A stretch of 59,069 nucleotides of DNA from Allobosea sp. CRIB-10 (GTDB taxonomy: Bacteria; Pseudomonadota; Alphaproteobacteria; Rhizobiales; Beijerinckiaceae). Of the stretch, positions 1 to 8,474 are shown in pieces. The stretch covers positions 1 to 59,069 of the forward strand of contig NZ_FOKP01000033.1 of assembly GCF_900112185.1 (NCBI RefSeq), read 5' to 3'. Below the pieces are notes generated by a model that was not told where the DNA came from, did not search any database, and saw only the letters and a list, made by a program, of their open reading frames with translations. Numbering within the stretch: the stretch's first letter is position 1; each line of letters begins with the position of its first letter. The translations under genes were made by a program, and so were the position numbers.

Positions 1-380
1 AGCGGCCCCGCCAGCGGCGGCGCCGTCTCGATGGCCGCTTTATAGGAGCACCCCACTCAGACTGTCAACACGCTTCTTGAAAGTTTTTCGACAAAGCCGC
101 GTTTTTTTACCCGGCTCGCGATTTCCGGGCATTTTGCCGGTGTTTCGTCCGCTCTGGCGCCTCGACCGGGCTCCCTGAAGGGAACCCGCCCGCAAACAGC
201 CGCATTTTTTTCTCACAGCCACGATGCCGACGCCGGGACGGTCTGCGGGGCGATCCCCGAGATTGATTCCCGTGCGGGACGCGGGCATGGTCTCTGCTCT
301 ATATAAGGCAGGGATCGAGCCCGTCCGCGGCATCGACTCGGTGCGCCCTCGGGCGCTTCAATGGATTCGCCAGACGCCCG
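1..380. other. Upstream intergenic region before the M23 peptidase gene
   Basis: No convincing gene is seen in these 380 bases. The first 45 bases could be the tail of a gene lying to the left (a frame ending at TAG 43-45), but this is not provable. A G+C-rich inverted repeat pairs 167-175 with 180-188, with one mismatch and a TGAA loop. A TATATAA box at 300-306, about 75 bases before the peptidase ATG, could be a -10 element, though no good -35 is visible. Runs of T at about 103-109 and 205-211 are unusually AT-rich for this genome. Confidence 0.4.
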
Positions 381-2414
381 ATGAACGCCCCTCCGGATCT
401 CAGAGCGCCGCATGAGCCGCTGACGCCGGAAGCGACGGCGCTGCTCGTCGACCTCGGGATCGAACCGCCGATCTCTCCCGCCGGCGCCACTCCTGCCGGC
501 ATGGACCGCCGCGGCGTCTCGCTGCGCTGGCTCGCCGCCTGTCTGCTCGTCGGCTCCTGCGGCGCGGCTCTTCTCGGCGGCGCCATCCTGGTCGCGGTAC
601 GCGGCGACACCAGCTTCGCCGAGCGCCCCGAGCCCGTCACCCCGCATCAGACCACCTCGGCCGGCGGCGGTGCCCGCAAGGGCGACAAGCTCGTCGCCGA
701 ACAGCCGATCGCCTCGGCCCGGCACAGCGTGCGCGCGCCGATGTCCCAGCGCATCGGCGATCGCGAGGTCATAAGGGTGCGCCCCTTCGTGCGCCTGTCG
801 ACCAATCTGTCGCTGACCAGCGGCGTCTATGCCGCCAACATCCCGCCCTTCAACCCGCTGCGTCTCTTCGCCGAGGGAGCGCCCGGCAGCGAGCGCTATG
901 CCGAGCCGGTCACCGACATGCCGGATGCGGACGTCTCGATAACCAAGCGCGACCTCGCCGACCTGCCGATCACGCCTGGCAAGGCGAGCCTCACCGACGC
1001 CGACGTGGTGAACCAGATGGAGGAGGAGCGCGCCAACCTGGCCGCCGCCGACCGTCGCGCGGCGCTGCCGATCCCCCCGCAGCTCATGCTGAGCCGCACT
1101 TTGGCCCAGGGCAGCCAGGCCGCCGGCGCCGGCAATCTCCTGTCCTACGCGCCCGCCACCGACACCTCCTTCTCGAACATCGAGGTCCGCGTCGTCCCGG
1201 AGAACGTGACGAACGCGCCGAAGACCCCGATCGCGGCCACCCGCGAGCCGCAGGTCGAGGAGAAGCTGCTGATCACCCGCCGCGGCGAGAACTTCGAGAC
1301 GGTGGTGCGCAATGCCGGCGCCAGTCGCGATCAGATCGTCTCGATGATGAAGGCCTTCGACGGCAAGGTGAAGGTCGCCGCCCTGCCGGAAGGCCAGGTC
1401 CTGCAGGCGCTGTTCGCGCCGGGGCCGCGCCCCGGCGACCCCCGCCAGATCATGCGCCTCGCCCTGCTCGACAACGGCCGGCCTTCCGCCGCCGTCGCGG
1501 TCAACGACAAGGGCCTGTTCGTTCCGGTCGCCCTGCCGAGAAGCGAAACGGTCGGCCCGCAGCAGAAATCGCAGGTCGGCTCGCAGGATGACGAGGAGGA
1601 AGAGGACGACGAGGGCGGCACCGGCGCACGGCTCTATGAGAGTCTCTATGAGACCGGGCTGCGCCACGATCTGCCGCGCCCGCTGATCGACGAGCTCGTC
1701 CGGATCTTCTCCTATGATCTCGATTTCCAGCAGCGCGTGCGCGGCGGCGACAATCTCGAGGTCATCTTCACCGACGACGACGAAGGCGAGCGTGCGGAAA
1801 TCCTCTCGGCGAGCCTCACCGTCAACGGCGAGACCCGGCAGGTCTTCCGCTACCAGGCCCCGGAAGACGGGCTGATCGACTATTTCGACAGCGATGGCCG
1901 CTCACTGAAGAAATTCCTGCTGCGCAAGCCGATCACCGATGCCGAGATGCGCTCCGGCTTCGGCATGCGCTACCACCCGATCATGCGCTATTCGAAGATG
2001 CATACCGGCATCGATTGGGCCAACAAGATCGGCACGCCGATCCTGGCCGCCGGCAACGGCACGATCATCAAGGCGGAATGGGATTCCGGCTATGGCCGAC
2101 GCATCGAGATCCAGCATGCCAACGGCTATGTCACCACCTATTCGCACCAGTCGGCCTTCGCCAAGGGCATTGCGCCCGGCGTCAAGGTCCGGCAGGGCCA
2201 GGTGATCGGCTTCCTCGGCAATACCGGCCTCTCGACCGGGCCGCATCTGCACTACGAGGTCATGGTCAACGGCAACTTCGTCAACCCGATGAAGATCAAG
2301 GTGCCGCGTGGCCGCGAGCTCGACGGCCGGGCGCTCGCCGAATTCAAGCGCCAGCGTGACGAGGTCCTGGGCCTGATCGAGAAGGCCGGAGGCCAGACTG
2401 CGCAATTGCGCTGA
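381..2414 (+). CDS. M23 family metallopeptidase (LytM-type peptidoglycan endopeptidase), membrane-anchored
   Basis: A 677-residue protein with one N-terminal membrane segment (about residues 48-73) and a C-terminal LytM/peptidase M23 domain (about 525-640). The zinc-site motifs are visible: HTGIDWA beginning at about H541 and HLHYE beginning at about H622. The middle (about 75-500) is a long periplasmic stretch with an acidic run near 403-412 and a LysM/OapA-like part around 285-330. Family members cleave peptide cross-links in the cell wall, or activate amidases when zinc residues are missing; here they are present, so an active endopeptidase is inferred. It is followed after 26 bases by a transporter gene on the same strand. 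Confidence 0.9.
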   Translation: MNAPPDLRAPHEPLTPEATALLVDLGIEPPISPAGATPAGMDRRGVSLRWLAACLLVGSCGAALLGGAILVAVRGDTSFAERPEPVTPHQTTSAGGGARKGDKLVAEQPIASARHSVRAPMSQRIGDREVIRVRPFVRLSTNLSLTSGVYAANIPPFNPLRLFAEGAPGSERYAEPVTDMPDADVSITKRDLADLPITPGKASLTDADVVNQMEEERANLAAADRRAALPIPPQLMLSRTLAQGSQAAGAGNLLSYAPATDTSFSNIEVRVVPENVTNAPKTPIAATREPQVEEKLLITRRGENFETVVRNAGASRDQIVSMMKAFDGKVKVAALPEGQVLQALFAPGPRPGDPRQIMRLALLDNGRPSAAVAVNDKGLFVPVALPRSETVGPQQKSQVGSQDDEEEEDDEGGTGARLYESLYETGLRHDLPRPLIDELVRIFSYDLDFQQRVRGGDNLEVIFTDDDEGERAEILSASLTVNGETRQVFRYQAPEDGLIDYFDSDGRSLKKFLLRKPITDAEMRSGFGMRYHPIMRYSKMHTGIDWANKIGTPILAAGNGTIIKAEWDSGYGRRIEIQHANGYVTTYSHQSAFAKGIAPGVKVRQGQVIGFLGNTGLSTGPHLHYEVMVNGNFVNPMKIKVPRGRELDGRALAEFKRQRDEVLGLIEKAGGQTAQLR

Positions 2415-2440
2415 GATTCACCCCTCCTGCCCGCGGGCCA

Positions 2441-3358
2441 ATGCTCTCCTCCCTCATCATCGTCCTTCCCGTCTTCGGCCTGATCGCCATCGGCTACGGC
2501 ACGCGCTGGCTGAAGCTGTTGCGGGAAACGACGGGCGAGGGCCTCTCCGACTTCGTCTTCGTCCTCGCCATCCCCTGCCTGTTGTTCAAGACGCTGGCGA
2601 CGGCCACGATCCCGCCCGACCAGCCCTGGGGCTACTGGATCTCCTATTTCGCCGGCCTCGCCGTCGTCTGGCTGATCGCCCAGTTCGTCGCGCGACGCTT
2701 CTTTGCCCGTAAAGGCCCCGAGCTCGTCGTTTCCGGCTTCGCCGCGGCGCAGTCGAATACGGTCTTCGTCGGCATCCCGATGATCCTGAAGGCTTATGGC
2801 GACGCGGGCGCGGTCCCGCTCAGCCTGCTGCTCGCGGTGCATCTGCCGGTGACCATGACCGCCGCGACCCTGCTCGCCGAAGGCCGCGGCACCTCGCCTC
2901 TCCTGCTGCTCCGGCGCTTGTTCACCCATCCGATCGTCGTCGGCATCCTGCTCGGCAGCGCCGTGCGCCCCTTCGTCGGCATGATCCCGGCGCCGCTCTG
3001 GTCGATCGTCGACCTAATCGCCGGCGCCGCCGTCCCGTGCGCGCTGGTCAGTCTCGGCATCGCGCTGCGGCGCTACGGCCTTGCGTCGGGGATCGGACTG
3101 CCGGCGATCCTGAGCTTCCTCAAGCTTGTCCTGCACCCGCTGATCGTCTTCCTGCTGGCGACGAAGGTGTTCGCGATGCCCACGGCCTGGGCCGGCGTCG
3201 CCGTGCTCTTCGCCGCCTGCCCCTGCGGGATCAACGCCTATCTCTTCGCCGAGCGCTACAAGCAGGGCGTCGCCGACGCCTCCAGCGCGATCGCGCTCTC
3301 GACCGGGCTGTCGCTCTTCACCACGATCGGCTGGCTGACCTTTTTGGGCGTCGGCTGA
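2441..3358 (+). CDS. AEC family transporter (auxin efflux carrier-like permease)
   Basis: A 305-residue, strongly hydrophobic protein with about ten predicted membrane segments and the even spread of the AEC (auxin efflux carrier/malonate) family. The N-terminal half contains FVFVLAIPCLLFKTLA and the C-terminal half the typical FAACPCGINAYLFAERY region. Members move small organic anions or related solutes across the inner membrane; the substrate cannot be read from sequence. It lies 26 bases after the M23 gene and converges with gluQRS, leaving only 15 bases between the stop codons. No strong ribosome binding site is seen, so it may be read through from upstream. Confidence 0.85.
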   Translation: MLSSLIIVLPVFGLIAIGYGTRWLKLLRETTGEGLSDFVFVLAIPCLLFKTLATATIPPDQPWGYWISYFAGLAVVWLIAQFVARRFFARKGPELVVSGFAAAQSNTVFVGIPMILKAYGDAGAVPLSLLLAVHLPVTMTAATLLAEGRGTSPLLLLRRLFTHPIVVGILLGSAVRPFVGMIPAPLWSIVDLIAGAAVPCALVSLGIALRRYGLASGIGLPAILSFLKLVLHPLIVFLLATKVFAMPTAWAGVAVLFAACPCGINAYLFAERYKQGVADASSAIALSTGLSLFTTIGWLTFLGVG

Positions 3359-3369
3359 TCGGGATCGAA

Positions 3370-3385
3370 CGATTCACGTGAAACC
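3370..3385. promoter_or_regulatory. parS-like ParB binding site, copy 1
   Basis: A 16-base site with the central palindrome TTCACGTGAA that matches the general bacterial parS consensus TGTTTCACGTGAAACA at 13 of 16 positions. It overlaps the last codons and stop of gluQRS. A second, better copy lies at 21115-21130. ParB nucleates on such sites for chromosome segregation, and they usually cluster near the replication origin. ParB binding here is inferred. Confidence 0.55.
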
Positions 3386-4258
3386 GAGCTGCCGCCGGAT
3401 CGCCTCGGGCGTCGCCCCGTCCGCCCGCAGATCGGCTAGGCTCCGGGACAGCCGGCTTTTCGCCAGCTTCTGCCCGGTCTCGTCGCTGAGCAGCCGGTGG
3501 AAATGATAGCGCGGCACGGCCAAGCCGAGCAGGCGCTGCAGCAGGACATGGATGTCGGTGGCCGCTTCCAGATCCTTGCCGCGCACGACATGGCTGACAT
3601 TCTGTAGAGCGTCGTCGACGACCACGGAGAGATGATAGCTCGTCGGCACGTCCTTGCGCGCCAGCACGACATCGCCCCAGCGCGCGGGATCGACGCGAAT
3701 GTCGCGCTCCTCGCCCGCTTCGTCGAACAGGCGATAGGAGAGCGTTTCGCCGGCCACTCGCGCCAGGGCCCTGTCCATGGCGAGGCGCAGCACATGCGGC
3801 TCGCCCGCCTCGCGGCGGCGGCGAAGCTCGGCTTCGCCCAGGGCACGGCATGTTCCCGGATAGAGTGGCGCGCCATCGGGATCGCGCGGCCAGGGCGTTC
3901 CGGCCTCGGCTTCGCACCGACGCACGGCGTCTTTCACCTCCTGGCGCGAGCAGAAGCAGTGATAGATCAACCCCATCTCCTCGAGCTGACCGAGCGCCTG
4001 GCGATAATCCGGGAAATGCAGGGATTGCCGCCGCACCTGCGGAGCAAAGGAAATCCCCAGCCAGGCGAGGTCGTCATGGATGGCCTGCTCGAATTCGGGC
4101 CGGCAGCGCGTCAGGTCGATATCCTCGATCCGCAGCAGCAGCTTGCCGCGTAAGCGCGCCGCCAGCCGCTCATTGACCAGTGCCGAATAGGCATGGCCGA
4201 GATGCAGCCGCCCGTTCGGGCTCGGTGCAAACCGGAAAACGGGTGGAGACGATGCCAT
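3374..4258 (-). CDS. gluQ: Glutamyl-Q tRNA(Asp) synthetase
   Basis: A 294-residue truncated GluRS paralogue that attaches glutamate to queuosine in the anticodon of tRNA(Asp). The class I nucleotide-binding start FAPSPNGRLHLGHAYSA is present (HLGH = HIGH motif), a KMSKS-like KLAKS lies near the C-terminus, and the family's zinc-site pattern CxC...YxxxC is visible (CFC and YPGTC). There is no anticodon-binding domain, which separates it from true GluRS. The start is set at the Met before ASSPPVFRF; upstream in-frame residues look non-coding. It is divergent from the alkA-like gene with 89 bases between them. Its last residues, GFT, are encoded by a parS-like palindrome. Confidence 0.93.
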   Translation of the reverse strand: MASSPPVFRFAPSPNGRLHLGHAYSALVNERLAARLRGKLLLRIEDIDLTRCRPEFEQAIHDDLAWLGISFAPQVRRQSLHFPDYRQALGQLEEMGLIYHCFCSRQEVKDAVRRCEAEAGTPWPRDPDGAPLYPGTCRALGEAELRRRREAGEPHVLRLAMDRALARVAGETLSYRLFDEAGEERDIRVDPARWGDVVLARKDVPTSYHLSVVVDDALQNVSHVVRGKDLEAATDIHVLLQRLLGLAVPRYHFHRLLSDETGQKLAKSRLSRSLADLRADGATPEAIRRQLGFT

Positions 4259-4347
4259 CCCCCTCTGTCTATGGTTCGCCGCGCGCCTCGCCAAGCCCGG
4301 TCTCCTGACAGGGCTGGGACCGGCGACCGGCGACAAACCCGAGCAAG

Positions 4348-4989
4348 ATGACGACGATCTCCTGCACCGCCGATCTCGAAGAGGGCATGGCTGCCCTCGC
4401 CACGCTCGATCCCGTCTGGGGGCGGATCATCGCCCGCACCGGCGTTCCGCCCTTGCGCCGGCGCGACAGCGGCTTTTTGAGCCTCGCCTCGATCATCGTC
4501 TCGCAGCAGCTCTCGGTGGCGAGCGCCCGCGCGGTCTGGGCCCGGGTCGAGAGCGTGCTCACTCCCTTGACGCCGGACCGTGTCCTCGCCGCCAGCGACG
4601 AGGAGATGCGGCTGTCGGGCCTGTCGCGCCCGAAGCAGAAGACGCTGCGCGCCGTCGCCGCGGCGATCGCCGAGAACCGGCTCGACCTCACCGCGCTGGA
4701 GACCGCGACACCGGAGTTCGTCCACGCGCATATGACCGCCGTCTCCGGCATCGGCCCCTGGACGGCGGATGTCTATCTGCTGTTCTGCCTCGGCCATCGC
4801 GACGGCTTCGCCGCCGGTGACCTTGCCGTGCAGGAGGCAGCGAAGGTCGCCTTCGGACTGGCCACGCGGCCAAAACCGGCCGAGCTGACCGAACTTGCCG
4901 AAGCCTGGCGGCCCTGGCGCGGCGTCGCCGCGCGTCTGCTCTGGGCCTATTACGCCGTGTTGAAATCGCGCGAGGGCATCAACGCCTGA
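4348..4989 (+). CDS. alkA: DNA-3-methyladenine glycosylase II (AlkA-like, HhH-GPD)
   Basis: A 213-residue base-excision repair glycosylase that removes alkylated purines from DNA. The helix-hairpin-helix/GPD signature is visible as VSGIGPWTADVYLLF followed by AAGDLAVQEA, which holds the catalytic Asp of the family. The length fits the short bacterial AlkA form without the N-terminal beta domain of the E. coli protein. It converges with the aldolase gene, with 5 bases between the stop codons. Confidence 0.9.
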   Translation: MTTISCTADLEEGMAALATLDPVWGRIIARTGVPPLRRRDSGFLSLASIIVSQQLSVASARAVWARVESVLTPLTPDRVLAASDEEMRLSGLSRPKQKTLRAVAAAIAENRLDLTALETATPEFVHAHMTAVSGIGPWTADVYLLFCLGHRDGFAAGDLAVQEAAKVAFGLATRPKPAELTELAEAWRPWRGVAARLLWAYYAVLKSREGINA

Positions 4990-4994
4990 AGGCG

Positions 4995-5765
4995 TCAGCC
5001 TCGCGCGATCTTCAGCGCCGTCTGTGCCGCGTTGCGCAGGAAACCGGTGTCGCTCATCACCGTGACCAGGCGCGCCCCGAGTGCAACACCTTCCGCGGCC
5101 CGCTCGGCGCTCGCGGCATAGAAGGCGACCGGCTTCTTCACCGCATTCGCCCGCGCCACGATATGGCGTACCGCATCGTCGACTTCCTTTGCCGAGGCGT
5201 TGACCGAGGCGCCACCCGAAAGCGCGATCGAGAGATCGGAGGGACCGACGAAGAGCGCGTCGATTCCATCGAGCGCGAGGATGTCGTCGACGATCGCCAT
5301 CGCCTCGCGGGTCTCGATCATCGCGAAGGTCAGCGAGAAAGCATTGGCCTGGCGGAGATAGCCGTTTTGGTCGAGGCCCGAGGCGCCGAGGCCGCCATAG
5401 CTGCCCCAGCTACGCTCGCCGAGCGGCGGGTACTTGGCATAGGCCGCGAGCCGGCGCGCATCCTCCATGGTGTTGATCATCGGCGCGATCACGCCGGAGG
5501 CGCCGGAATCGAGCAGCTTCGAGACGTTCTGGAACTCGCCGACCGGAATGCGCGCGATCGCCGGCTTGCCGGCGGCGTTGATCAGCGGGATCGCCCGGAT
5601 CACTTCGGCGAGCGTGATCGGCCCGTGCTGCATGTCGAGCGTGACCGCGTCGAAATCCTCCTGCGCCAGGATCGCGGCGATGCTCGGATCGGGCAGTCCG
5701 CACCAGGCGGAGAGCAGCGTCTCGCCCTTGGCGAGACGATCGGCAAACGAGGACAGCACGGTCAT
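4995..5765 (-). CDS. HpcH/HpaI aldolase family protein
   Basis: A 256-residue class II, metal-dependent pyruvate aldolase of the HpcH/HpaI type (4-hydroxy-2-oxoheptanedioate aldolase/2-dehydro-3-deoxyglucarate aldolase group). Family signatures are DMQHGP (catalytic His region), GVIAPMI, YPPLGERSWG (substrate Arg), AMIET (metal Glu) and LFVGPSDLS (metal Asp). It should cleave or form a 2-keto-3-hydroxy acid by addition of pyruvate or a related enolate; the exact substrate is not readable. It stands alone between convergent alkA and a hairpin region, so the context gives no pathway. Confidence 0.87.
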   Translation of the reverse strand: MTVLSSFADRLAKGETLLSAWCGLPDPSIAAILAQEDFDAVTLDMQHGPITLAEVIRAIPLINAAGKPAIARIPVGEFQNVSKLLDSGASGVIAPMINTMEDARRLAAYAKYPPLGERSWGSYGGLGASGLDQNGYLRQANAFSLTFAMIETREAMAIVDDILALDGIDALFVGPSDLSIALSGGASVNASAKEVDDAVRHIVARANAVKKPVAFYAASAERAAEGVALGARLVTVMSDTGFLRNAAQTALKIARG

Positions 5766-5868
5766 GAGCGCATTCTTCCGGTTGCCCGCTCTTCACCACT
5801 GGCGGGTCCAGCGACCCTGGACCGAACCATCAGCGAAAGGCAAACGCTGCGGCATGCACCATGCTCAA

Positions 5869-5900
5869 GGGCGCAATGCGGCAAGAGCCGCCTTGCGCCC
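5869..5900 (-). terminator. Hairpin just after the zeta-subunit gene
   Basis: A stem of 8 + 5 base pairs (5869-5876 with 5893-5900; 5878-5882 with 5887-5891) separated by one mismatch and closed by a four-base loop. It begins nine bases downstream of the stop codon of the DUF1476 gene read on the minus strand. There is no long T run, so it may be a weak terminator or an mRNA 3' end stabiliser. Confidence 0.5.
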
Positions 5901-5909
5901 GGGCATCGT

Positions 5910-6233
5910 TCAGCGGCCGGCCTGGACCTCGTCGGCCGCCTTGATCAGGAGCTCGGTCATCGTCCGACGGATCTCGTCATCGGCGAGCGCGACGCCGCCG
6001 GCGGCAAAATCGGCTTTGACCTTGCGCAGCACGTCCTCGTCGCCGGCTTCCTCGAAGTCCGCGAGAACCACCGACTTGGCATAGGCCTCGGCATCGGCGC
6101 CGCTCTTGCCGAGCTTCTCGGCCGCCCACAGGCCGAGCAGCTTGTTGCGACGGGCCGTCGCCTTGAAGCGCAGCTCCTCGTCATGCGCGAACTTGTTCTC
6201 GTAGGCGTCCTTGCGCTGGTCGAAGGTGGTCAT
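5910..6233 (-). CDS. F1-ATPase zeta subunit-type inhibitor (DUF1476)
   Basis: A 107-residue soluble helical protein of the DUF1476 family, restricted to alphaproteobacteria. The start MTTFDQRKDAYENKFAHDEE and the RRNKLLGLWAAEKLG segment match the zeta subunit first found in Paracoccus denitrificans ATP synthase, which blocks ATP hydrolysis by inserting its N-terminus into F1. The role here is inferred from that family. The start is the Met at 6233; longer in-frame extensions run through the purC promoter and gene and are not believable. It is divergent from purC across 372 bases. Confidence 0.9.
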   Translation of the reverse strand: MTTFDQRKDAYENKFAHDEELRFKATARRNKLLGLWAAEKLGKSGADAEAYAKSVVLADFEEAGDEDVLRKVKADFAAGGVALADDEIRRTMTELLIKAADEVQAGR

Positions 6234-6387
6234 CTGGTACTTATCCTCTTCGGAGCGGCAATCTTGCTGCGGCGCGATATCAGCTTCGCCATATAGCAAT
6301 GGGATGGCAGTGCGGGCTAGAGGCCACGCGCTCCACGACCGGAAGATGCCGGGAAAGGGGCCGACCGCGCCGCTTTTCGGGCCTTTG

Positions 6388-6416
6388 TTGCGTTTGCGGC
6401 GCGAAGGGGCCATATA
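6388..6416 (+). promoter_or_regulatory. Predicted purC promoter
   Basis: A -35 hexamer TTGCGT (6388-6393) is separated by 17 bases from a -10 hexamer CATATA (6411-6416), close to the housekeeping promoter pattern of alphaproteobacteria. Transcription would begin near 6423 on the plus strand and run into the purine operon. Confidence 0.5.
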
Positions 6417-6420
6417 GCGC

Positions 6421-6435
6421 GAGCGTGGCACGCTC
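6421..6435. promoter_or_regulatory. Palindrome over the predicted purC transcription start
   Basis: GAGCGTG and CACGCTC form perfect 7-base arms around one base, placed 4-18 bases after the predicted -10 box. The position suits a repressor operator controlling purine synthesis, but no regulator is encoded nearby. Confidence 0.4.
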
Positions 6436-6605
6436 TCACAGGAGCGAGGCCCGCGTGAACCAGCCGGATCGGCGCGCCAGAATCGAACTCGAAAGAGCAC
6501 GGGATTGCGCGAGAGCGTGCTGAACAGGGCCATGATCCCGCCGCGGGCAACCGCGACCAGAGAGAGGCCGACCCTTTGGATTTCCTCAAGCCACGGTATA
6601 TCCCG

Positions 6606-7370
6606 ATGAACCGCCGCCGTCGCATTTACGAAGGCAAGGCGAAGGTCCTCTATGAGGGACCGGAGCCCGGAACGCTGATCCAGCATTTCAAGGACGACGC
6701 GACCGCCTTCAATGCCAAGAAGCATGAAGTGATCGACGGCAAGGGCGTGCTCAACAACCGCATCTCCGAGCACATCTTCAGCAATCTCAACGACATCGGC
6801 GTGCCCACGCACTTCATCCGTCGGCTGAACATGCGCGAGCAACTGATTCGCGAGGTCGAGATCATCCCGCTCGAGGTCGTCGTCCGCAATGTCGCGGCCG
6901 GCTCGCTCTCGACCAAGCTCGGCATCGAGGAAGGCACGCAGCTGCCGCGCTCGATCATCGAGTTCTACTACAAGAACGACGCGCTGGGCGACCCGATGGT
7001 CTCCGAAGAGCACATCACCGCCTTCGGCTGGGCGACGCCCCAGGAGATCGACGACATCATGGCGCTCGCCATCCGCGTCAACGATTTCCTCTCCGGCCTC
7101 TTCCTCGGCGCCGGCATCCGTCTCGTCGACTTCAAGATGGAATGCGGCCGCCTCTGGGAAGGTGACATGATGCGCATCGTCGTCGCCGACGAGATCAGCC
7201 CCGATTCCTGCCGTCTCTGGGACATCCGCTCCAAGGACAAGATGGACAAGGACCGCTTCCGCCGCGACCTTGGCGGCCTGATCGAGGCCTATACCGAGGT
7301 GGCGCGCCGCCTCGGCATCCTCGGCGAGAACGAAAAGCCGGGCCCGACCGGGCCGCGCCTCGTGCAGTGA
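6606..7370 (+). CDS. purC: Phosphoribosylaminoimidazole-succinocarboxamide synthase (SAICAR synthetase)
   Basis: A 254-residue enzyme of de novo purine synthesis that joins aspartate to CAIR with ATP. It opens with MNRRRRIYEGKAKVLYEG, carries FKDDATAFNAKK, the conserved region around VVRNVAAGSLSTKLG and the SAICAR signature LVDFKMECG, and has the usual rhizobial length. A TTG at 6576 with an AGAGAGG ribosome site eight bases before it could add ten residues (MDFLKPRYIP); the ATG at 6606 is chosen because family members begin there, although its own ribosome site is poor. The stop overlaps the GTG of the next gene (GTGA), so translation is coupled. Confidence 0.95.
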   Translation: MNRRRRIYEGKAKVLYEGPEPGTLIQHFKDDATAFNAKKHEVIDGKGVLNNRISEHIFSNLNDIGVPTHFIRRLNMREQLIREVEIIPLEVVVRNVAAGSLSTKLGIEEGTQLPRSIIEFYYKNDALGDPMVSEEHITAFGWATPQEIDDIMALAIRVNDFLSGLFLGAGIRLVDFKMECGRLWEGDMMRIVVADEISPDSCRLWDIRSKDKMDKDRFRRDLGGLIEAYTEVARRLGILGENEKPGPTGPRLVQ

Positions 7371-7945
7371 GCGTGACGGCTACCGGAACTCCGACGACCG
7401 CACGGGGGCGCTTGCGCTCCCGTTTGCGTTTCGGCGCGCTCGCGCTCGGCCTGCTGCTGGTCGCTGGCTGCGCCGATCATTTCGGGCCCGGCCTGGTCCA
7501 GCTCGCCGCCGGGCGAGGCTGGGAGCCGCTGCCGATCCAGAACTGGGTCGTCAATGACGGCATCAACCCGAAGGCGATGGTGTTTTGCACGCCGCAGGAC
7601 TGCCAGCGCCCCGGCGTCGCTGCGCTCTTGAGCTTTGACGGCCGCGAAGCCGCGGACATGGCGCGGACGTTGGCGCTCAATCCGGCGCGACTGGCGCGCG
7701 AGTTCTCTAAGCGCCCGAAGGCGAAGCAGGCCGACAAGCCGAAGAGCACCACCACTGTCTCGCGCTTCAAGCAGGACGGCACCGACGGCATCCTGGTCGA
7801 GATCCGCGCCAAGGATGGCGGCCGCCTCGCCGCGACCGCGATCCTCTACGCCCGCAAGGACAACAACCTCGCCATGGCGATCGCCGTGACCGACGATTCG
7901 CAAGCCGCCCAGGACTTCGCCCGCGCCACCTGGGCGAGCCGCTGA
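7367..7945 (+). CDS. Putative lipoprotein of unknown function in the pur operon
   Basis: A 192-residue protein starting with GTG overlapping the purC stop. It has a basic N-terminus, a hydrophobic stretch (about residues 22-34) and a lipobox-like LVAGC with the acceptor Cys near residue 35, so it is probably exported and lipid-anchored. The body contains KAMVFCTPQDCQRPGVAALLSF, with two further cysteines, and a mixed alpha/beta pattern. I do not recognise a characterised family. Translational coupling to purC suggests co-expression, although a periplasmic lipoprotein has no obvious place in purine synthesis. A GTG at 7373 is an alternative start. Confidence 0.75.
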   Translation: MSVTATGTPTTARGRLRSRLRFGALALGLLLVAGCADHFGPGLVQLAAGRGWEPLPIQNWVVNDGINPKAMVFCTPQDCQRPGVAALLSFDGREAADMARTLALNPARLAREFSKRPKAKQADKPKSTTTVSRFKQDGTDGILVEIRAKDGGRLAATAILYARKDNNLAMAIAVTDDSQAAQDFARATWASR

Positions 7946-7977
7946 CAGCGTGATCGGCCGATAAGCAGGAGGCCCCG

Positions 7978-8418
7978 ATGAGCGACAAGCCGCAGCTCGA
8001 CCCTCAGCTCGTCCAGGATTTCGTCCGGGCCGCGCATGGCAGCCTCGACAAGGTTACGGCGCTCGTCGGCGAGCATCCGGCCCTGGCGAACGCAGTCTGG
8101 GACTGGGGCGGCGGTGATTGGGAGAGCGGACTCGGCGCGGCCGCCCATACCGGCCGCCGCGAGATCGCCGAATTCCTGCTCGCCCGGGGCGCGCGGATGG
8201 ATGTCTTCGCCGCGGCAATGCTCGGACATCTCGACCTCGTCCGTGCTCATCTCGCCGCCATGCCGGATGCTCTGACCGCAGCCGGCCCGCACGGCATCCC
8301 GCTGCTTACGCATGCGAAGATGGGCGGCGAGGCGGCGCGGCCCGTGCTCGACTACCTGCAAGGCCTGCTCGACAGCCGCGACACCGCCGCCCCGGCGAAT
8401 AACGCGACAAATGGTTGA
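7978..8418 (+). CDS. Ankyrin-repeat-containing protein
   Basis: A 146-residue cytoplasmic protein with two or three degenerate ankyrin repeats. ALGAAAHTGRREIAEFLLARGAR-type repeat chemistry is visible at about residues 50-75, followed by AAMLGHLDLVRAHLA at about 80-95 and a weaker copy to about 125. A ribosome site AGGAGG lies seven bases before the ATG. Ankyrin proteins bind other proteins; the partner is unknown. It sits between the lipoprotein gene and purS in the same orientation, and purS follows after 56 bases. Confidence 0.8.
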   Translation: MSDKPQLDPQLVQDFVRAAHGSLDKVTALVGEHPALANAVWDWGGGDWESGLGAAAHTGRREIAEFLLARGARMDVFAAAMLGHLDLVRAHLAAMPDALTAAGPHGIPLLTHAKMGGEAARPVLDYLQGLLDSRDTAAPANNATNG

Positions 8419-8474
8419 GCCTGCACCGATTCACCGCTAAGCGAGCCGGCAAGCGCCCTGTTCCGGAGATCACG

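Larger units (their letters stand above)
6234..6605. other. Divergent intergenic region between the zeta-subunit gene and purC
   Basis: No protein gene is supported in these 372 bases. The region holds a good sigma-70-type promoter for purC (6388-6416), a short perfect palindrome over the predicted transcription start (6421-6435) and a second copy of the GAGCGTGC half-site at 6513-6520. The purC leader would be about 180 bases long, enough for post-transcriptional control, but no known riboswitch is recognised. Confidence 0.5.

Noticed and set aside
40..333. Minus-strand 97-codon frame at the left edge
   Set aside because: Crosses T-rich promoter-like DNA, has no motifs and no start signal.
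213..1667. Minus-strand frame of 484 codons over the M23 peptidase gene
   Set aside because: Opposite a well-supported peptidase; the translation is low-complexity and Arg/Gly/Asp rich.
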